A stretch of 64,000 bases of DNA from Chionoecetes opilio (GCA_016584305.1 JACEEZ010023648.1:226001-290000), one strand, 5' to 3'; shown: positions 22,578 through 35,480, counted from the stretch's first letter. Notes: generated from the sequence alone by a model not told the origin. Made by a program: numbers and translations.

Positions 22578-22673
22578 TGCAAGCTATGAAATTATGAAAT
22601 ATTACATATTATCACCTTCCTTCTATTGTACAAGCTATGAAATTATGAAATATTATATATTATCACCTTCCTT
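22578..22673. repeat. 48-bp tandem duplication
   Basis: Two adjacent near-identical ~48-bp units, each with 'CAAGCTATGAAATTATGAAA' and ending 'TATTATCACCTTCCTT'. Lies in the Rab14 intron just before Tigger E2. Confidence 0.7.
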
Positions 22674-22724
22674 AGTTAACTTAGAAATTTTGAGAAAAAG
22701 GAAAGAAGTTAAGATTATCACTAT

Positions 22725-24214
22725 AGGGAAGTCCCGAAGATACGAGCAGTTAGGTTCCACCTGGCATACTCGTAAAGCGAAATCTCGTATAACGAAACAC
22801 ATAACTAATGGTAAAATATAGGTTCGGTTCCAGGACCCCATCAATTAAAAAAAAAAAAAAAAAAAAACATGTTTTTCAAGCTAAAATAAAATTTGGTAAT
22901 ATTTAGTAGGGGTGCGAGAACCCCTTGAGGAATCCTATGATCCCTGGTGATATCCTATGGTGCTATCACAGGCGTGGGAGCTGACCTGACCTCTTCAGGA
23001 AGGCACATATTATACAGCTGATAACGGGGTGTTGTGTTGTGTTGTGCGGGCGGCAGCCGATTTCCACCGCCAGCGGAGATCTCCTTGGTAATTATTTAGT
23101 AGGAAAGCGAGGATCCTTTGAGGAATGCTATGATCACTGGTGATATCCTATGGTGCTATCACAGGCATAGGAGCTGACTGTCTTCTTCAGGAAGGCACAG
23201 GTGAGGCGGATGACGGCGGTTTTTGAGAGAGGCGGCGGACGGGGCAGGTCGCTGCCTTCTCCGCCAAGGTAGGTTTGGGCAGGCTTAAACGTCTTATTAC
23301 TCGTTATTATACAACTTAGTGATTATGGTGAGATGTTATATACACGTGTCATTACCTAAATCAATGTAGCACCGTGTGTCACCTTAAATAAGGATGATTT
23401 AAAGATGTTATGATGAGGTGACTGCTGGCCGAGCTGGCGGGGCAGTGAGTGATAGAGAAATCTTACCGCGGAGCGGCCCCATAACACAAATATTCACTAT
23501 TTTAACCCACATACACACCTTCTACCACCAATACACTAGCAACACAGGCTCCTTACTTATATATCTTACTATCTGATACATTAAAACTCCTTAAAATGCA
23601 AGCATTCCAAATAAAACGAGAATTAGTTTTAGATGACGGCGACAGAAGGCGGAGAGAGGCAGTCTGGCATGCCATTCTTGCCCGGAAATATGTCTCTATC
23701 TTGTTCGAGTCGAGAAGTTTTAAAAACTGTTTGTCATTGGCTGGTGACGGATGACGCCTTAGCCAGTCACAACCTTCCTACTCGTTTACGACCTATCGAG
23801 GGAGCTTTGTAGCTTCCGTCGTTAGGGAAAGTAGTATCTAGGTAGTGCGAGCAGGTCGTTGCTGGCCATACTACGTCCGTTGCTGGCTTCTGGCCCAGGG
23901 TTATGAATTTTTGTAGGCCACATTGTCGTACCGAGCCACCAGAATTATCATATTTTCAGATTGATTATCGTACAACCTTAGGTAAAATCATATAGTCAGT
24001 AAATGACTTTATAATTTTAGTAAATAACTTGTAATTTACTTTAGTAAGTAACTTGTAACTTACTTTAGTAAATAACTTGGTAATTTTACTCATCCCAGTT
24101 TGAATGTCGTAACATTGGATTTTCGATCTCGTATATTGAAAATAGACCCTAATTTACACATCTCGTATCATCGGATTCTCGTATATCGAATGCTCGTATA
24201 ACGGGACCTCCCTG
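22725..24214. mobile_element. Tigger E2
   Basis: Left end AGGGAAGTCCCGAAGATACG (initial C lost), right in reverse complement CAGGGAGGTCCCGTTATACG. It contains an inverted LINE-gamma dimer (22905-23260) and further sequence shared with Tigger A/B cores (23260-23700). Confidence 0.75.
22905..23260 (-). mobile_element. LINE-gamma 3'-end dimer, inverted
   Basis: Same head-to-tail pair of LINE-gamma 3' ends as at 9985-10440, in opposite orientation; 'CTTCAGGAAGGCAC' occurs at about 23007 and 23191. Confidence 0.65.
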
Positions 24215-24445
24215 TAATTGGTTTTATTCATGTTGTATGTAACAAAGTTTTATATGCATATTTCTTACTATTACATGTGAAAAGTTCCTGTGTTGCTTCC
24301 ATAAATGTTTAGATATTTGCACTTGTATAATATGTTTTAGAACATGTTGCCACACAAAGTCCAATGCCACAATCTGGGCAGAAGTAGCTGCTTTCTCTCG
24401 ATTTTTATACCCTCTTTCATCTCGTTTGTGGCTGCAAACAGTATA
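24215..24445. other. Intronic sequence, nothing recognised
   Basis: AT-rich; no exon, terminus or tandem repeat was found. Confidence 0.3.
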
Positions 24446-25975
24446 CAGACATGCCCTCAGTTTTCGAACATAATTCAGTTCCCAAAAGTTGTTCTAATAC
24501 CGAATTGTTCTAAAACCAAAACACATTTTTCCATAAGAAACAATATAAAATGGATTAATCCGTTCCTGACCCCCAAAATAAAGACCTTTTTTTACCTTTT
24601 TAGCTGTATTTCATGCATAAAAATGCCTATAAATGCCATGTAATACAGTATTATATTATAACATACCATCTGAATAAAGAATAAAGTTATAAATAAGAAA
24701 GACGTAAGACACCATGTCCCATGGTGGCTTATGGAATAAAAAAAATAGAAGAAATAATGGTAAATCTTTACACTAGGACCGAAATTCCCTGCACAATTGG
24801 GACTATGGTTTCTGTTTACCTTAATGAATTCTAAGAAGCCTTCTCTCTATGAACTTCCGTTGCAAATCACTAATTTCGGAGATATAAGATGTTTTTAATA
24901 GGAAGGAGTGCATAGGAGATATGAAAATAAACTATCCTAACCCCCCCCTTTTGACTCACTCACTAACCTAACCTAATCTAACCCCACTCTTTAACCTCCT
25001 AACTAAAGCCAAATCTGCATTAAAAAAGTGTCCGCGGTAAGGGAAGAACAGAGGCGATGCAGGTCACAAGAGGAAGAAGAGTGAGGCACTCGTAAACACT
25101 TGTCTCTCGCCTCCCTATGAACAACATGTCATTATCTCCAAAAGTAATTATTTGCGACGGAAGCTCATAGAGAAAATGTTTCCTAGAATCCAATAAGGTA
25201 AACAGTAACCAGACTCCCAATTGTGTACCGTAGATAACACTTAAGTCGCCAGCTGCAATAATGTCGCCAGCCTCCAAATATTACGAATTATAGCATCACT
25301 ACTGATGTGTATGTGCCACTGAAGATGATACACAGTAGTTTATATAATGACTGTATAATCTACCCTGTTTCAGTGTTGTTTTATGCTTTGTATCTGCAAG
25401 TATATACGGTTTCAAATTTCGCTAAGTCGCAAGTATATACGGTTTCAAATTTCGCTACTCGTTTTTTTTTGGGCGACTACGACGGCGGAAGGAAACTCAG
25501 AACATACCTTAGTGTTGGTCGCCACTCTGGTGATATTTTTGTTATTTTTTCATTTATAGCCATAATATGACACAGGTGAAGACACAAAATGACACAGATT
25601 CTCCAGATTGCCCCTTCTAACCTTCCTGAAATCATGGATATAGAAATGTAAGTATTGACGCCACCACACGTCTGTAAATCGGAAAAAAAAGTTGTCCTGG
25701 CGACTTTAGTGTTATCTACGGTAGGGAGTTTCGGTCCAAGTGTAAAATAATACCGAAATAATGCACAACACAAGAAAAATTGTCCAAATCAAAGAACAGT
25801 TCGTAGCGGATGTTTACTGAGTGAGGGCCGCGGCGTGACTGACGCGCACAGTTGCCGAGTAGCTTGTTCGGCAACCGAGTTATCGTACAGCAACCGGTGC
25901 AATTATGAGTTTGAAATTCTGTTCGTGAACCGATTTGTTCGAAAAGGGAGACGTTCGAAACCCGAGGTTTGACTG
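24446..25975. mobile_element. Tigger A2
   Basis: TA-flanked; left CAGACATGCCCTCAGTTTTC, right in reverse complement CAGTCAAACCTCGGGTTTCG. The interior block 25018-25735 is shared with Tigger M and A3. Confidence 0.8.
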
Positions 25976-25984
25976 TATCACCTT

Positions 25985-26175
<191 letters not shown>

Positions 26176-26204
26176 CTCTCATTCTCTCTCGAAGAAGAAG
26201 AACT

Positions 26205-26990
26205 AGTGATATCACGCCCATCCGTTACATTAGAGGAAGAGAGGAAAATGGCACAAGAAATCATTGAGGTAGTCCAAGAGAAAAATGTAGAAATAGATCA
26301 GGAAATTGAAGAAGTGTATAGGTTAGGAAAATCTAAGAAGTGAGTCCCATGAAGATTAAATTCAAGTTACAGTCAGCAGCTGAGAATATTTGGCAAGGTC
26401 CATGGAAATTTGGAAGAGAAGAAGGATTCAAGAATGTGATGCGGGGGGGAGGGGTCTTCTTTCTTCTTGCTTTCTTACTTCTTATCTTCTCTCTTCTCTT
26501 TACTCTTTCTTGCTGTTGAGATATTCTGAGGGGGATTCCTGAAAGGGCAGTCTTGGTCAAGGGGAGGCCCAGTACTCTGTTTGACAGAGACTTGCATGGG
26601 GCCGTATTATGGAGCCAGGTGATGCTTCTATTGGGGTTTTTGCTTGGACCCAACACAGGCTTCACATTGCCCTGGGCCACAGTTACCTTTTGAAATCCCA
26701 TCAGTATGTCTTTCCAACAGACATAGGACTCAGGCTGGTAATCATAATTCGGAAAATAATAATTTCCTTTTTCCTTGCCCAGTGAGGATTCGAACTGTCT
26801 CAATCACCAGATTTGCACCCAACTTGGCGCCTTAACCGACTAGGCCAAGAGGTATATACCACTTGATTTTGTAGTTCCGGTGGTATTTATATGCATTATA
26901 AGAATATATGGATTAGGATGGACTTGAATGAAGTAGAATGAGCAAAAATGAGTGAACTAAGCTAAGAAGGTTTTTTTCACATCTAAAAGG
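26205..26990 (+). pseudogene. LINE-alpha ORF1 fragment, split by a SINE
   Basis: The first part (to 26442) reads 'VEIDQEIEEVYRLGKSKK', stop, then 'MKIKFKLQSAAENIW'. The second part (from about 26880) reads 'KNIWIRMDLNEVE', stop. Both match consecutive ORF1 blocks of the 2836-6834 copy ('VEEEIEEIHRLGKYEEG', 'KIWIRKDMNEEE'). SINE-2 lies between. Several stops; dead. Confidence 0.65.
26443..26855 (-). mobile_element. SINE-2, tRNA-derived
   Basis: On the - strand a pol III box A (TGGCCTAGTCGG, 26837-26848) is followed about 40-50 nt later by box B (GTTCGAATCC, 26786-26795). A non-tRNA body then runs to a purine-rich end near 26452. It interrupts LINE-alpha ORF1, and the long A-box/B-box spacing allows a Leu/Ser-type tRNA ancestor. 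Confidence 0.7.
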
Positions 26991-27002
26991 ACTGGTCAAA
27001 GG

Positions 27003-28507
27003 AAAAAAAAAAAAAAAACTCGCTAGCTGCCAGTCCCTTACAAAGAAGACAGCAAGAGAATATTTAAAGGGGGGTGGATCAATTTAGTTAGGGATGTGTC
27101 TTGACACTTCTCTCTTGGAAATATTTAAGTCGTAGGTGGGTGGAAAAATAGAAACAGGAAGAGTACAAGAGTTTACCAGTGAAAGGGATGAAAGAGGTCT
27201 GATACTGGTTAACTCTTTCATTAGTAAGACAGACAGAATAGGGATGAGAATGAGTAGAAAGGCTTGTGCAGCGAGGTTGCAGGAGGGGAGGAGGCATGCA
27301 GTCAGCAAGTTCAAAAGAGTAGTGAGGATGAAAATAACAGTAGAAGATAGCAAGAGCAGCAACATTGCGGCGGTGATTTAAAGATTGAAGACATTCAGTC
27401 AGAGAAGGACTCATTTTGTTCATGAGACGTAAAGTTTTTGACTCCACCCTGTTTAGAAGAGCTGTATGGGTGGATCCTGCCCAAACATGAGAGACATACT
27501 CCATACATGGGTGGATAAGGTCCCTGTACAAATCAAGCAACTGAGAGGGAGAAAAAAAAGGACGCAGATGCCACAGGACACATAACTTCTTAGATACTGA
27601 TTTAACAAGAGATGAGATGTGAAATTTCCAGTTCAGATTTTTAGTAGAGGATACTCCAAGAATGTTCCTTGGTTCATTGTACAAAAGGGAGACCGTTGAG
27701 TGTCATTGAAGAAGAGGGTATAGTTGTCTGAAAGGCTACGTTGAGTAGATATGTGAAGAAATTGGGTTTTTGAGGCATTGAACAAAACAAAATTTGCCTT
27801 CCCCCAGTCAGGAATTATAGAAAGACCAGAAGTTAGGCACTCTGTGGCATCCCTCCGTGAATCACATGATTCCTGTACTACAGACGTCTACTGAACGACG
27901 TAAAAAAATTAAGGATAGACATCAGCGTAGGAGTGGATGGCACATTGAGTTAGACTTAGAGGATCATTAATGAATAATAGAGAGTGGGTGATTGGACAGA
28001 ACCCTGGGGAACACCACTGTTGATAGACTTAGGGAAAAAACAAAGACCATCTATAGTAGTTGCAATAGAACAATTTAAAAGGAAACTTGAGACGAAGGTG
28101 CAAAGAGAAGGATAGAAACTGAATGACGGTAGTTTGGAAATTTAAGATTTGTGCCAGACTCTATCAAAAACTTTTGATATGTCAAGGGCAACAGCAAAAC
28201 TTTTACCAAAAACCCCTAAAGAGGATGACCAAGATTCAGTTAAGAAAGCTAGAAGATCACAAGTAGATCACCCTTTATGGGAACAGTACTGACGATCAGA
28301 TAGAAAATTGTGAGCAGATAGATGCTTAAAAATCTTCTTATTAAAGATAGATTCCAAAGCTTTAGAAAAGCAGGAAGTCAAACCTATAGGACGATAGTTT
28401 GAAAGATTAGAACGGTCACCCTTCTTACGAACAGGTTGAATGTGGCCAAACTTCCAGCAATAAAATAAGGAAGGGTGTAAATAGATAGATAAAGATGGAA
28501 AAGATTG
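27003..28507 (-). mobile_element. LINE-beta, RT plus C-terminus, broken
   Basis: Read leftwards: 'FGHIQPVRKKGDRSNLSNYR', 'PIGLTSCFSKALESIFNKKI', 'LSAHNFLSDRQYCSHKG'. Then, with breaks, a 'VALDISKVFDRVWH' block (first catalytic Asp), 'SGVPQGSVQSPTL', and a YAD-V sequence where YADD is expected (near 27880). Finally 'ANFVLFNASKTQFLH' and 'SPSQLLDLYRDLIHPCMEY'. The RT active site is mutated and several stops occur. 3' end with an A-run at 27003-27018; the 5' end is cut at the Gypsy fragment. Confidence 0.75.
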
Positions 28508-29023
28508 ACCAGGGAGGGTGCAAGCACCCTCGTGGACGTGGACGCGCTGCAGGATAGGGACCTGCAGCTCTACGTCAAACAAGCACATCTTGGGGACGTA
28601 CAGGAGGCGTTAACGAGAGCGCTGGAGTTGGAATCGTTCCTACGCACCTCAGTTGACAGTGGCGCGTGGGGAGGGGCACGCCGGGCGACACCCGCTTTGG
28701 AGACCAGGGCCCGACGGGTCCTGGTCTCCAAAGCGGGTGTCGCTCAGCGGGTGTCGCTCAGTTGACAGTGGCACGTGGGGAGGGGCACGCCGGTCGACAC
28801 CCGCTTTGGAGACCAGGGCCCGATGGGTCCAATTGAAGAGAACGGCAGGAGGGAGGACGAGCCCCACAGGATTTAGAGGCTGGTGTTGGGGGTGTGCAGC
28901 TAGGCTACTAGCGGGCCATGTGCCCGACGCGGCGCTGGACGCATTCCCCTGAGCGGCCAGTCGCCAATGCCTTCCATTCTTGCTGCCGGAGTTGTGGCCA
29001 GTATGGCCATTCTTCTGTCGTGT
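28508..29023 (+). pseudogene. Gypsy gag C-terminal part with zinc knuckle, frameshifted
   Basis: 'LVDVDALQDRDLQLYVKQAH' is followed by 'GDVQEALTRALELESFLRTS', a gag capsid-end pattern seen in arthropod Gypsy elements. The frame is then disrupted by a ~110-bp duplication (28650-28831) containing a perfect hairpin. A CCHC zinc knuckle (C-x2-C-x4-H-x4-C, 'CRSCGQYGHSSVVC') lies at about 28981-29022 in another frame. The knuckle normally binds the packaged RNA. Confidence 0.7.
28650..28831. repeat. Duplicated 72-bp block with 23-bp perfect hairpin
   Basis: 28650-28721 and 28760-28831 are near-identical. Between them, arms 28686-28708 and 28720-28742 are perfect reverse complements around an 11-nt loop. 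It breaks the gag frame. Confidence 0.85.
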
Positions 29024-29139
29024 GTCCCCGCCCCAAGGAAGTGGTGCAGAGATGCGTGCGGGAAACAACGTGAGGCTGGACGGGGTGGCCGAGAACCAGC
29101 CAGTGTACCGGGGGCCCCGAGTAGTGTAAAGCGCCGCTG

Positions 29140-29460
29140 TACCGGGTCCACTATAGTCCAGGTGGAGGGGACCATGGATGGGAAGCTGTGTAAAATTACC
29201 ATGGACACCGGCGCAGAAAGGACGATCGCACAGCCAGACGTGATACTAACCAAAGATCTTCCCGAGGCACCACAGCGACTGTGGGGTCACCGGGTATTGC
29301 ACGCCACTCAGAGGCCCCGTGGAGTCGCGAATCGGCGTGTGGGGTAGTGAGGAAGTGCTGCCTTTTTATGTCGCCGATATGGAGGACTCTTGCCTCCTGG
29401 GCCTGGATTACTTGTCGCTGAATGGGGCGTGTGTCGACCTGGGGAGAGGGGATGCTAAAG
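29140..29460 (+). pseudogene. Gypsy aspartic protease domain, frameshifted
   Basis: 'GKLCKITMDTGAERTIAQPD' contains the catalytic DTGA motif. 'DLPEAPQRLWG' follows; a frame change lies near 29300, after which 'FYVADMEDSCLLGLDYLSLN' gives the usual C-terminal ILG-like 'LLGLD' motif. The protease would mature the polyprotein. Confidence 0.75.
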
Positions 29461-29616
29461 ATACGGGGACGCTCCAGCGGCAGTTTTAGTGGCCAAGCGC
29501 GTGCTGCTCGCCCCGGGGACGGAGAGCAGAGTTACCTCTTCGTTGACCAGGAAGATGGAGGGCGGCGATGGATGAGTGGAGCCTTAATCACCTGTGGTTA
29601 GAGACCACGAGACAGC

Positions 29617-30522
29617 GTGGTGGTGGGGCAGAGCCTCGTAGGAGCCGGGGAAAAGTCAGTTACAGTCCTCGTGGCTAACTTTTCTGATGAGGCTCGCATA
29701 ATTCCGACTGGGACCAGTTTGGGCACTTGTGAGGAGGTGAGCCGTGAAGAGGAGCGACGGGGAGGTAAAGTGACAGCAGCGGCGGGTCCACTGCCGGGGG
29801 ATTTGAACAATTTGGCGCAGAGGAGTGCAAGCCACCTCTCTTCCTGGCAGCAAGAGAAAATGCGGGGCACCCTGAGAGATTACACTGATGTTTTTAGCCA
29901 AGGGGACCTGGACCTGGGCCATACGGGCCTCGTGAAGCATCACATCAAGACGGGAAACACCCCACCCATCAGGCATGCGCACCGGAGGATCGCGCCAGCC
30001 CGGCGGGGAGAAATGCAATGGGCAGTGATGGAATTGGAGGCGCAAAGGGTAGTGGAAAAGTCGGCTAACCCCTGGTCATCGGCAGTGGTATTGGTGGTGA
30101 AGAAGGACGGCTTGAGGCGCTTCTGTGTGGACTACCGGGCGCTCAACGACGCGTCCGTGAAAGACTCCTATCCCCTGCCCAGGATTGATGACACTTTGGA
30201 TGCTTTGGCAGGCGCGCAATGGTTCTCCACTTTGGATTTAAAATCCGGCTACCATCAAGTGGAGGTGGCAGAGGGAGACAAGATCAAGACAGCCTTCTCT
30301 TTCAGTCAGGGGCTGTGGCAGTTCACAGTCTTGCCTTTCGGCCTGTGCAACGCGCCAAGTTGTTTTGAGCGATTGATGGAAAGGGTGCTGGAGGGACTTC
30401 ATTGGAGGACGGCGCTTGTCTACATCGACGACGTGATCGTGTTCGGAGGCACATTTGAGGAGGAGCTGGAGTGGATGCAAGAGGTGTTGCGGCGGCTGAG
30501 AGCAGCCAACTTAAAGCTTAGC
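29617..30522 (+). pseudogene. Gypsy reverse transcriptase, 3'-truncated
   Basis: A long open frame includes the linker 'LRDYTDVFSQGDLDLGHTGL' and the RT: 'NPWSSAVVLVVKKDG', 'RFCVDYRALNDASVKDSYPL', 'FSTLDLKSGYHQVEV' with the first catalytic Asp, 'LPFGLCNAPSCFERLM' and 'LVYIDDVIVFG' with the YIDD active site. All RT motifs are intact. The sequence breaks at 'LRAANLKLSP'; the thumb end, RNase H and integrase are missing. Beyond 30522 the open frame runs on into (TA)-rich sequence and Tigger A3. Confidence 0.88.
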
Positions 30523-30564
30523 CCGATTTACATATATACTATCAGATATATATTAGCCGATATA

Positions 30565-32572
30565 CAGTCAAACCTCGGGCTTCAAACGTCTCCCTTTTCG
30601 AACAAATCGGTTCACGAACAGAATTTCAAACTCATAATTGCACCAGTTGCCGTACGATAACTCGGTTGCCGAACAAGCTACTCGGCAACTGTGCGCGTCA
30701 GTCACGCCGCGGCCCTCACTCAGTAAACATCCGCGCCGAACTGTTCTTTGATTTGGACGATTTTTCTTGTGTTGTGCATTATTTCGGTATTATTTTACAC
30801 TTGGACCGAAACTCCCTACCGTAGATAACACTTAAGTTGCCAGGACAACTTTTTTTTCTATTTACAGACGTGTGGTGGCGTTAATACTTACATTTCTACA
30901 TCCATGATTTCAGGAAGGTTAGAAGGGGCAATCTGGAGACCCTGTGTCATTTTTTGTCTTCATCTGTGTCATAGCATGACTATAAATGAACAAATTACAA
31001 AAATATCACCAGAGTGGCGACCAGCACCAGGGTTGCCAGGTCGTGGACTGTGTTCCTACCCAATCCCATCCCAAAACCAGCCCAAAAACCGTGACCTCGG
31101 TTTCAAAAAACCGCGACAAAACCGCCAAAAAAATAAAAATCTGTTGTGTATGTTTGATGCTCAAGACGACTGACTGGAGTATAACAAAAAGGGGAAAAAA
31201 TATTTGACAAGTAATGTATCTATATTAGCATACATGCCCATTCATGCCTTACATGCTATGCTATATGTTTTTTTCTGGACATTCATTTATATATCAGGTA
31301 TATCAACATTCTCCTGATCGTCAGCATTGGAATAAATGTCCTTTGTAAAAAGTGACAGCATTTCCTCTGTGGGGTTAAACTCATTGCATCACGCGTTATT
31401 TCTATGCATGAATGCACGGACATGTCATGTATTTTCTAAACTCTTGTGTTGCAAGTCACTCACGCAAGCTAATGTATGTCCCCCTCTCATCACGGCAGCT
31501 GTAGCAGTAGAGAGTAAACTGTTTGACAGCCTCTCTGAGTCTCTCTCCTTATACTTTGAATTTAGAGAGAGGCTGAATGAAGGGTGGACCTTGGAAGGTG
31601 TGGCATGACCCAGGCCAATTAATAGTCCCTAGGGATGTCAGTAGGGTGTGACCTCCGTGAGAGGTCACAGCTGAGGTCCTAATCAGGTCGTAGTCCGCTC
31701 GTGATAATCCTTTTTGAGGATAATTGTCCACTTGACCGGGTGCAAACGTGTCATGTGCTTTAGAAGCCAATCAACCCAAAAATCTGCAAGCCTTAGTTAA
31801 AACACCCAAAAAAACCATAACCCGCGACTATCGTTTTTTTCCCCCCAACTTCCATTAAAAAGAGCCCAATTGGGCGGGTATACCTGGCAACCCTGACCAG
31901 CACTAAGGTATGTTCTAAGTGTCCTTCCACCATTGTCGTCGCCCGAAAAAAAAACTAGTAGCGAAATAAACCGTATATACTTGCAGATTCAAAGCATAAA
32001 ACAACACTGAAACAGGGTAGCTTATACAGTCATGATATAAACTACTGTGTATCATCTTCAGTGGCACATACACATCAGTAGTGATGCTATAATTCGTAAT
32101 ATTTGGCGGCTGGCAAAATTATTGCAGCTGGCGACTAAAGTGTTATCTACAGTACACAATTGGGGGTCTGGTTTCTGTTTACCTTATTGGATTTTAGGAA
32201 ACATTTTCTCTATGAGCTTCCGTCGCAAATAATTACTTTTGGATATAATGACATGTTGTTCATAGGGAGGCGAGAGGCAAGTGTTTTCGAGCGCCTCACT
32301 CTTCTTCCTCTTGTGACCTGCATCGCCTCTGTTCTTCCCTTACCGCGGACACTTTTTTAATGCAGATTTGGATATTACATTGCATTTATAGGCATTTTTA
32401 TGCATGAAATACAGCTAAAAAGATTAAAAAAAGGTCTTTATTTTGGGGGTCAGGAACGGATTAATCCATTTTATATTGTTTCTTATGGAAAAATATGTTT
32501 TGGTTTTAGAACAATTCGGTTTTAGGACAACTTTTGGGAACTAATTATGTTCGAAAACCGAAGGCATGTCTG
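30565..32572. mobile_element. Tigger A3
   Basis: TA-flanked; left CAGTCAAACCTCGGGCTTCA, right in reverse complement CAGACATGCCTTCGGTTTTC. It is interrupted by a hAT element (31028-31895). The right end abuts a (TA)n array. Confidence 0.85.
31028..31895. mobile_element. hAT non-autonomous element
   Basis: The 8-bp duplication ACCAGCAC lies at 31020-31027 and 31896-31903. Ends CAGGGTTGCCAGGT and its exact inverse ACCTGGCAACCCTG. No transposase. A partial copy lies at 41785-42509. Confidence 0.9.
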
Positions 32573-32691
<119 letters not shown>

Positions 32692-34908
32692 CCGTATTTG
32701 CCGGCGCATAAGACGCAGTTTTTTCCCTTAAAAAGGAATGCAAAGTTCACCCTGCGTCTAATGCGGCCATATTAGCGAATGAGAGGTCGGGCAGAGAATG
32801 CAGAACAGCCGGTGGTGTATTACTAAAGGGGTCTGGAGTGATCTGTGCTGAGCAGTAGTCTACTGAGCACAAATTTGTTACTGTTATCAACAATAATGCA
32901 TAATACTAAGAAAAGGTTGGAGTTTAAGAGAAAAAATTAGCTGGGGCAACAAGATAGCGATTATTGCTGCCAAGATGGCCGTGTCAGATGTAAACATCAT
33001 CCACCCCCCGCTGCTGCTCTCCATTGTAAAACGTCTGATATCTCAGGTCTGCCGCTTCACCTGGGATACTTCACTCGGCGATGCCCTCCCTGCACCCACC
33101 ATGGGTCATTACCGCTCAGATTCCTCCCCGCACCCATGGAAAAGACAAACATCCCACATATTAGATATCGCCTTAACCCGCATTCGACTCGGGCCGCACA
33201 AGTTGACACAACAGTTGGAAGGAGATGATAGAAGGGAGGCAGAAAATGGTGATGGATTTTTCGCTGGAATGGGTTTTGTAGATAAATGGAATAGTGAAAC
33301 AAAGAGCGTGTTAAAGTTTTATTTGAAGGAGTGTGAGCGGTGAGAGGAAGGTGTAGTATCTTGGGGAGTCTGTCTATACACCCAAGGATGGAGAAAGGGC
33401 GTCCTGGCTTTGTAGTCTATTTGACAGCGAGTCGTTGTACAACGTGGGGACAAGAGGTGCGCGGTGTGTGTCTCTGTGTGTCCTGTGGCTGACTGAATTA
33501 CCTGGCTGATGTTGCAGTTGTGTCAGCGAGGACAAGTCAGGTCAGCGTCAGGTCACCCTCGAATCCTGGTCCCAGACAGGGGGGTGGCCTAAGCCGATGC
33601 AGGTGTGTATGTGCGTGTGTGTGTTAGCGCCGCTACAGTGGTAAGCAAGGTGGGATAGGAAACGGCATAGGCCTTTGTACCACCTCGACCCCTCAATCCT
33701 CACCCGTGTACCTCTACAGATAAGGAAACTGTATGAAAGAGTGCTAGTAAAAAGGCTGCAACGGTACTTGTAGATGGGACAAAAGTCTTCCACACGGTAC
33801 ACCAAGACCAAGACCCATCACGGCGCCACACCGTCCGCCTCAAGGTCGAATCACACCATACCATCATGGTGACACGGCACCGTCCCGTCAGATCCGTTAA
33901 CATTTCTTACATTCAAACAAATAGACGTGTTGCACTAAACGGTGCGCCGCCGTCACGGCTCCAATGCATCACGGTCCTGTCACGTAACGGTTTCTGGGAA
34001 AGAGTATTTTAACGTTATGAGTGTGCCGTGCTGATAATTGTCGTTTTCTCAAGGCTTTTTGTACCCAAAACTGTGTCTTTTAGAGTTCAACGCCTCTTCT
34101 TTATCCAACAGAAGTGCTATTCATGCAAATTTCTTCAGCCATAGCCTCTGAGGCACCATCTCTGCTTAGAGGGTGAGCAGGAACTGCCGAGAATGACGGA
34201 ACCGTGACATATAGTGTGAATACAAGGCACGGCTGACGGAACGCTGCCGTGATTTCAGAGTGTGAACCAGCCTTCACCTGTACCTTCCTGAAGAAAACTA
34301 ATCAACCCTCGCGACTGTTCTAACCTAACTTAACCTTCTGGCTGAAATAACGGTAGATTTTTGGTACTACGTGTAATGCCATTATTATTCGATTGCGCCA
34401 TGGGAAATGGGGCTCAAAATACTCAGAATGAAGAAAGCTACACGATGATGGAGGTAAGAATCCTAGGACTTTTGAAAGCCCACTACCAAAATAATACCAA
34501 TATCTTTGCAAATTCCATAAAGTCTAAACACATAGCAGAAAAGCAACAAAGGCATACCTACAACATTAAATCTAAGTTATATATCATAGGTAGCAAAATA
34601 TTAGAATATCAATACGTAGGGGCATCCTGCAATATATTATGACCGATTTTGGTTACCCTGTCATTCCCTTGACATGTTAACTAGTATAATTTTTCATTCA
34701 CATTCACTTCACTGTGAATATTGTATTAGGTACATGCTCATAATTATTTGCTTTCCTTACAAATCCCATTTTTTTTATAACTTTTGATAAATTTACGAAA
34801 TTATTTTTTTTCACCCAAAAACACCAATATTTTTTTCGTCTCAAAACCTCCTTGTAACATAGGAGTGCGTCTTATACGGAGGTGCGTCTTATGCGCCGGC
34901 AAATACGG
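32692..34908. mobile_element. Tigger-like H1
   Basis: Left CCGTATTTGCCGGCGCATAA; right end is its inverse ('TATGCGCCGGCAAATACGG'). TA outside both ends; 'GCGTCTTAT' motifs recur inside. It contains a LINE-gamma fragment (32975-33210) and a block shared with the Harbinger element (about 34320-34510). 33560-33900 is not identified. Confidence 0.8.
32975..33210 (+). mobile_element. LINE-gamma fragment
   Basis: 'VKRLISQVCRFTWDTSLGDA', 'MGHYRSDSSPHPWKRQ' and 'LTRIRLGPHKL' match the region after RNase H in the 15857-16672 copy. Confidence 0.75.
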
Positions 34909-34926
34909 TATATATATATATATATA

Positions 34927-35480
34927 CCGTATTTGCCGGCGCATAAGATATATATATACCGTATTTGCCGGCGCATAAGACGCACCTCCGCATAAGACGC
35001 ACCCGTATTTTACATAAATATTTTGCGAGAAAGCAAATTATTAGTGTTTTGAGGACATTTACTTCTCGCAAATTTATTTAAAAGTTATTAAAAAAAAAAA
35101 ATTGTAAGGGAAAACAAATGATTTTGAGCATGCACCCAAATACAATATTCACAGTGCAGCAAATGTGAATGAAAAATTATACCAGTTAAAATGTAAAGAG
35201 AATGTGTAGGGTAACCAAAATCGGTCATCATTTATTGCAGGATGTTTCACGAATTCATATTCTAATATTATCTACCTATGACATTTAGCTTAGATTTAAT
35301 GTTATAAGTATGCCATTGTTGCTTTTCTGTTATGTGTTTTGACTTTGTTGAAAATTTCCAGTAAATATAATGGTATTATTTTGGTAGTGGGCTTTCAAAA
35401 GTCCTAGGATTCTTACCTCCATTATCGTGTATCTATCTTCGTTCTGTGTATTTTGATCCCCATTTCCCATGGCGCAAATT
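34927..35480. mobile_element. H2 terminus and partial H3, mirror of H1's right part
   Basis: 34927-34948 is a solo 22-bp H terminus between TA runs. H3 begins at 34959 with the same end and continues with an inverted version of H1's right portion, including the Harbinger-shared block to about 35470. H3's far end was not found. Confidence 0.65.

Larger units (their letters stand above)
28508..30522 (+). mobile_element. Gypsy-type LTR retrotransposon fragment (gag end, protease, RT)
   Basis: Gag end, zinc knuckle, protease and RT occur in the order expected for Ty3/Gypsy elements. LTRs, RNase H and integrase are not present at this site. The left edge meets LINE-beta; the right edge breaks off after 'AANLKLSP' at 30522 in AT-rich sequence before Tigger A3. 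GC content is clearly higher than in the flanks. Confidence 0.85.

Noticed and set aside
33540..33720. Possible SINE in Tigger H1
   Set aside because: A weak box B-like TCGAATCC is present, but no box A at the right distance and no tail.
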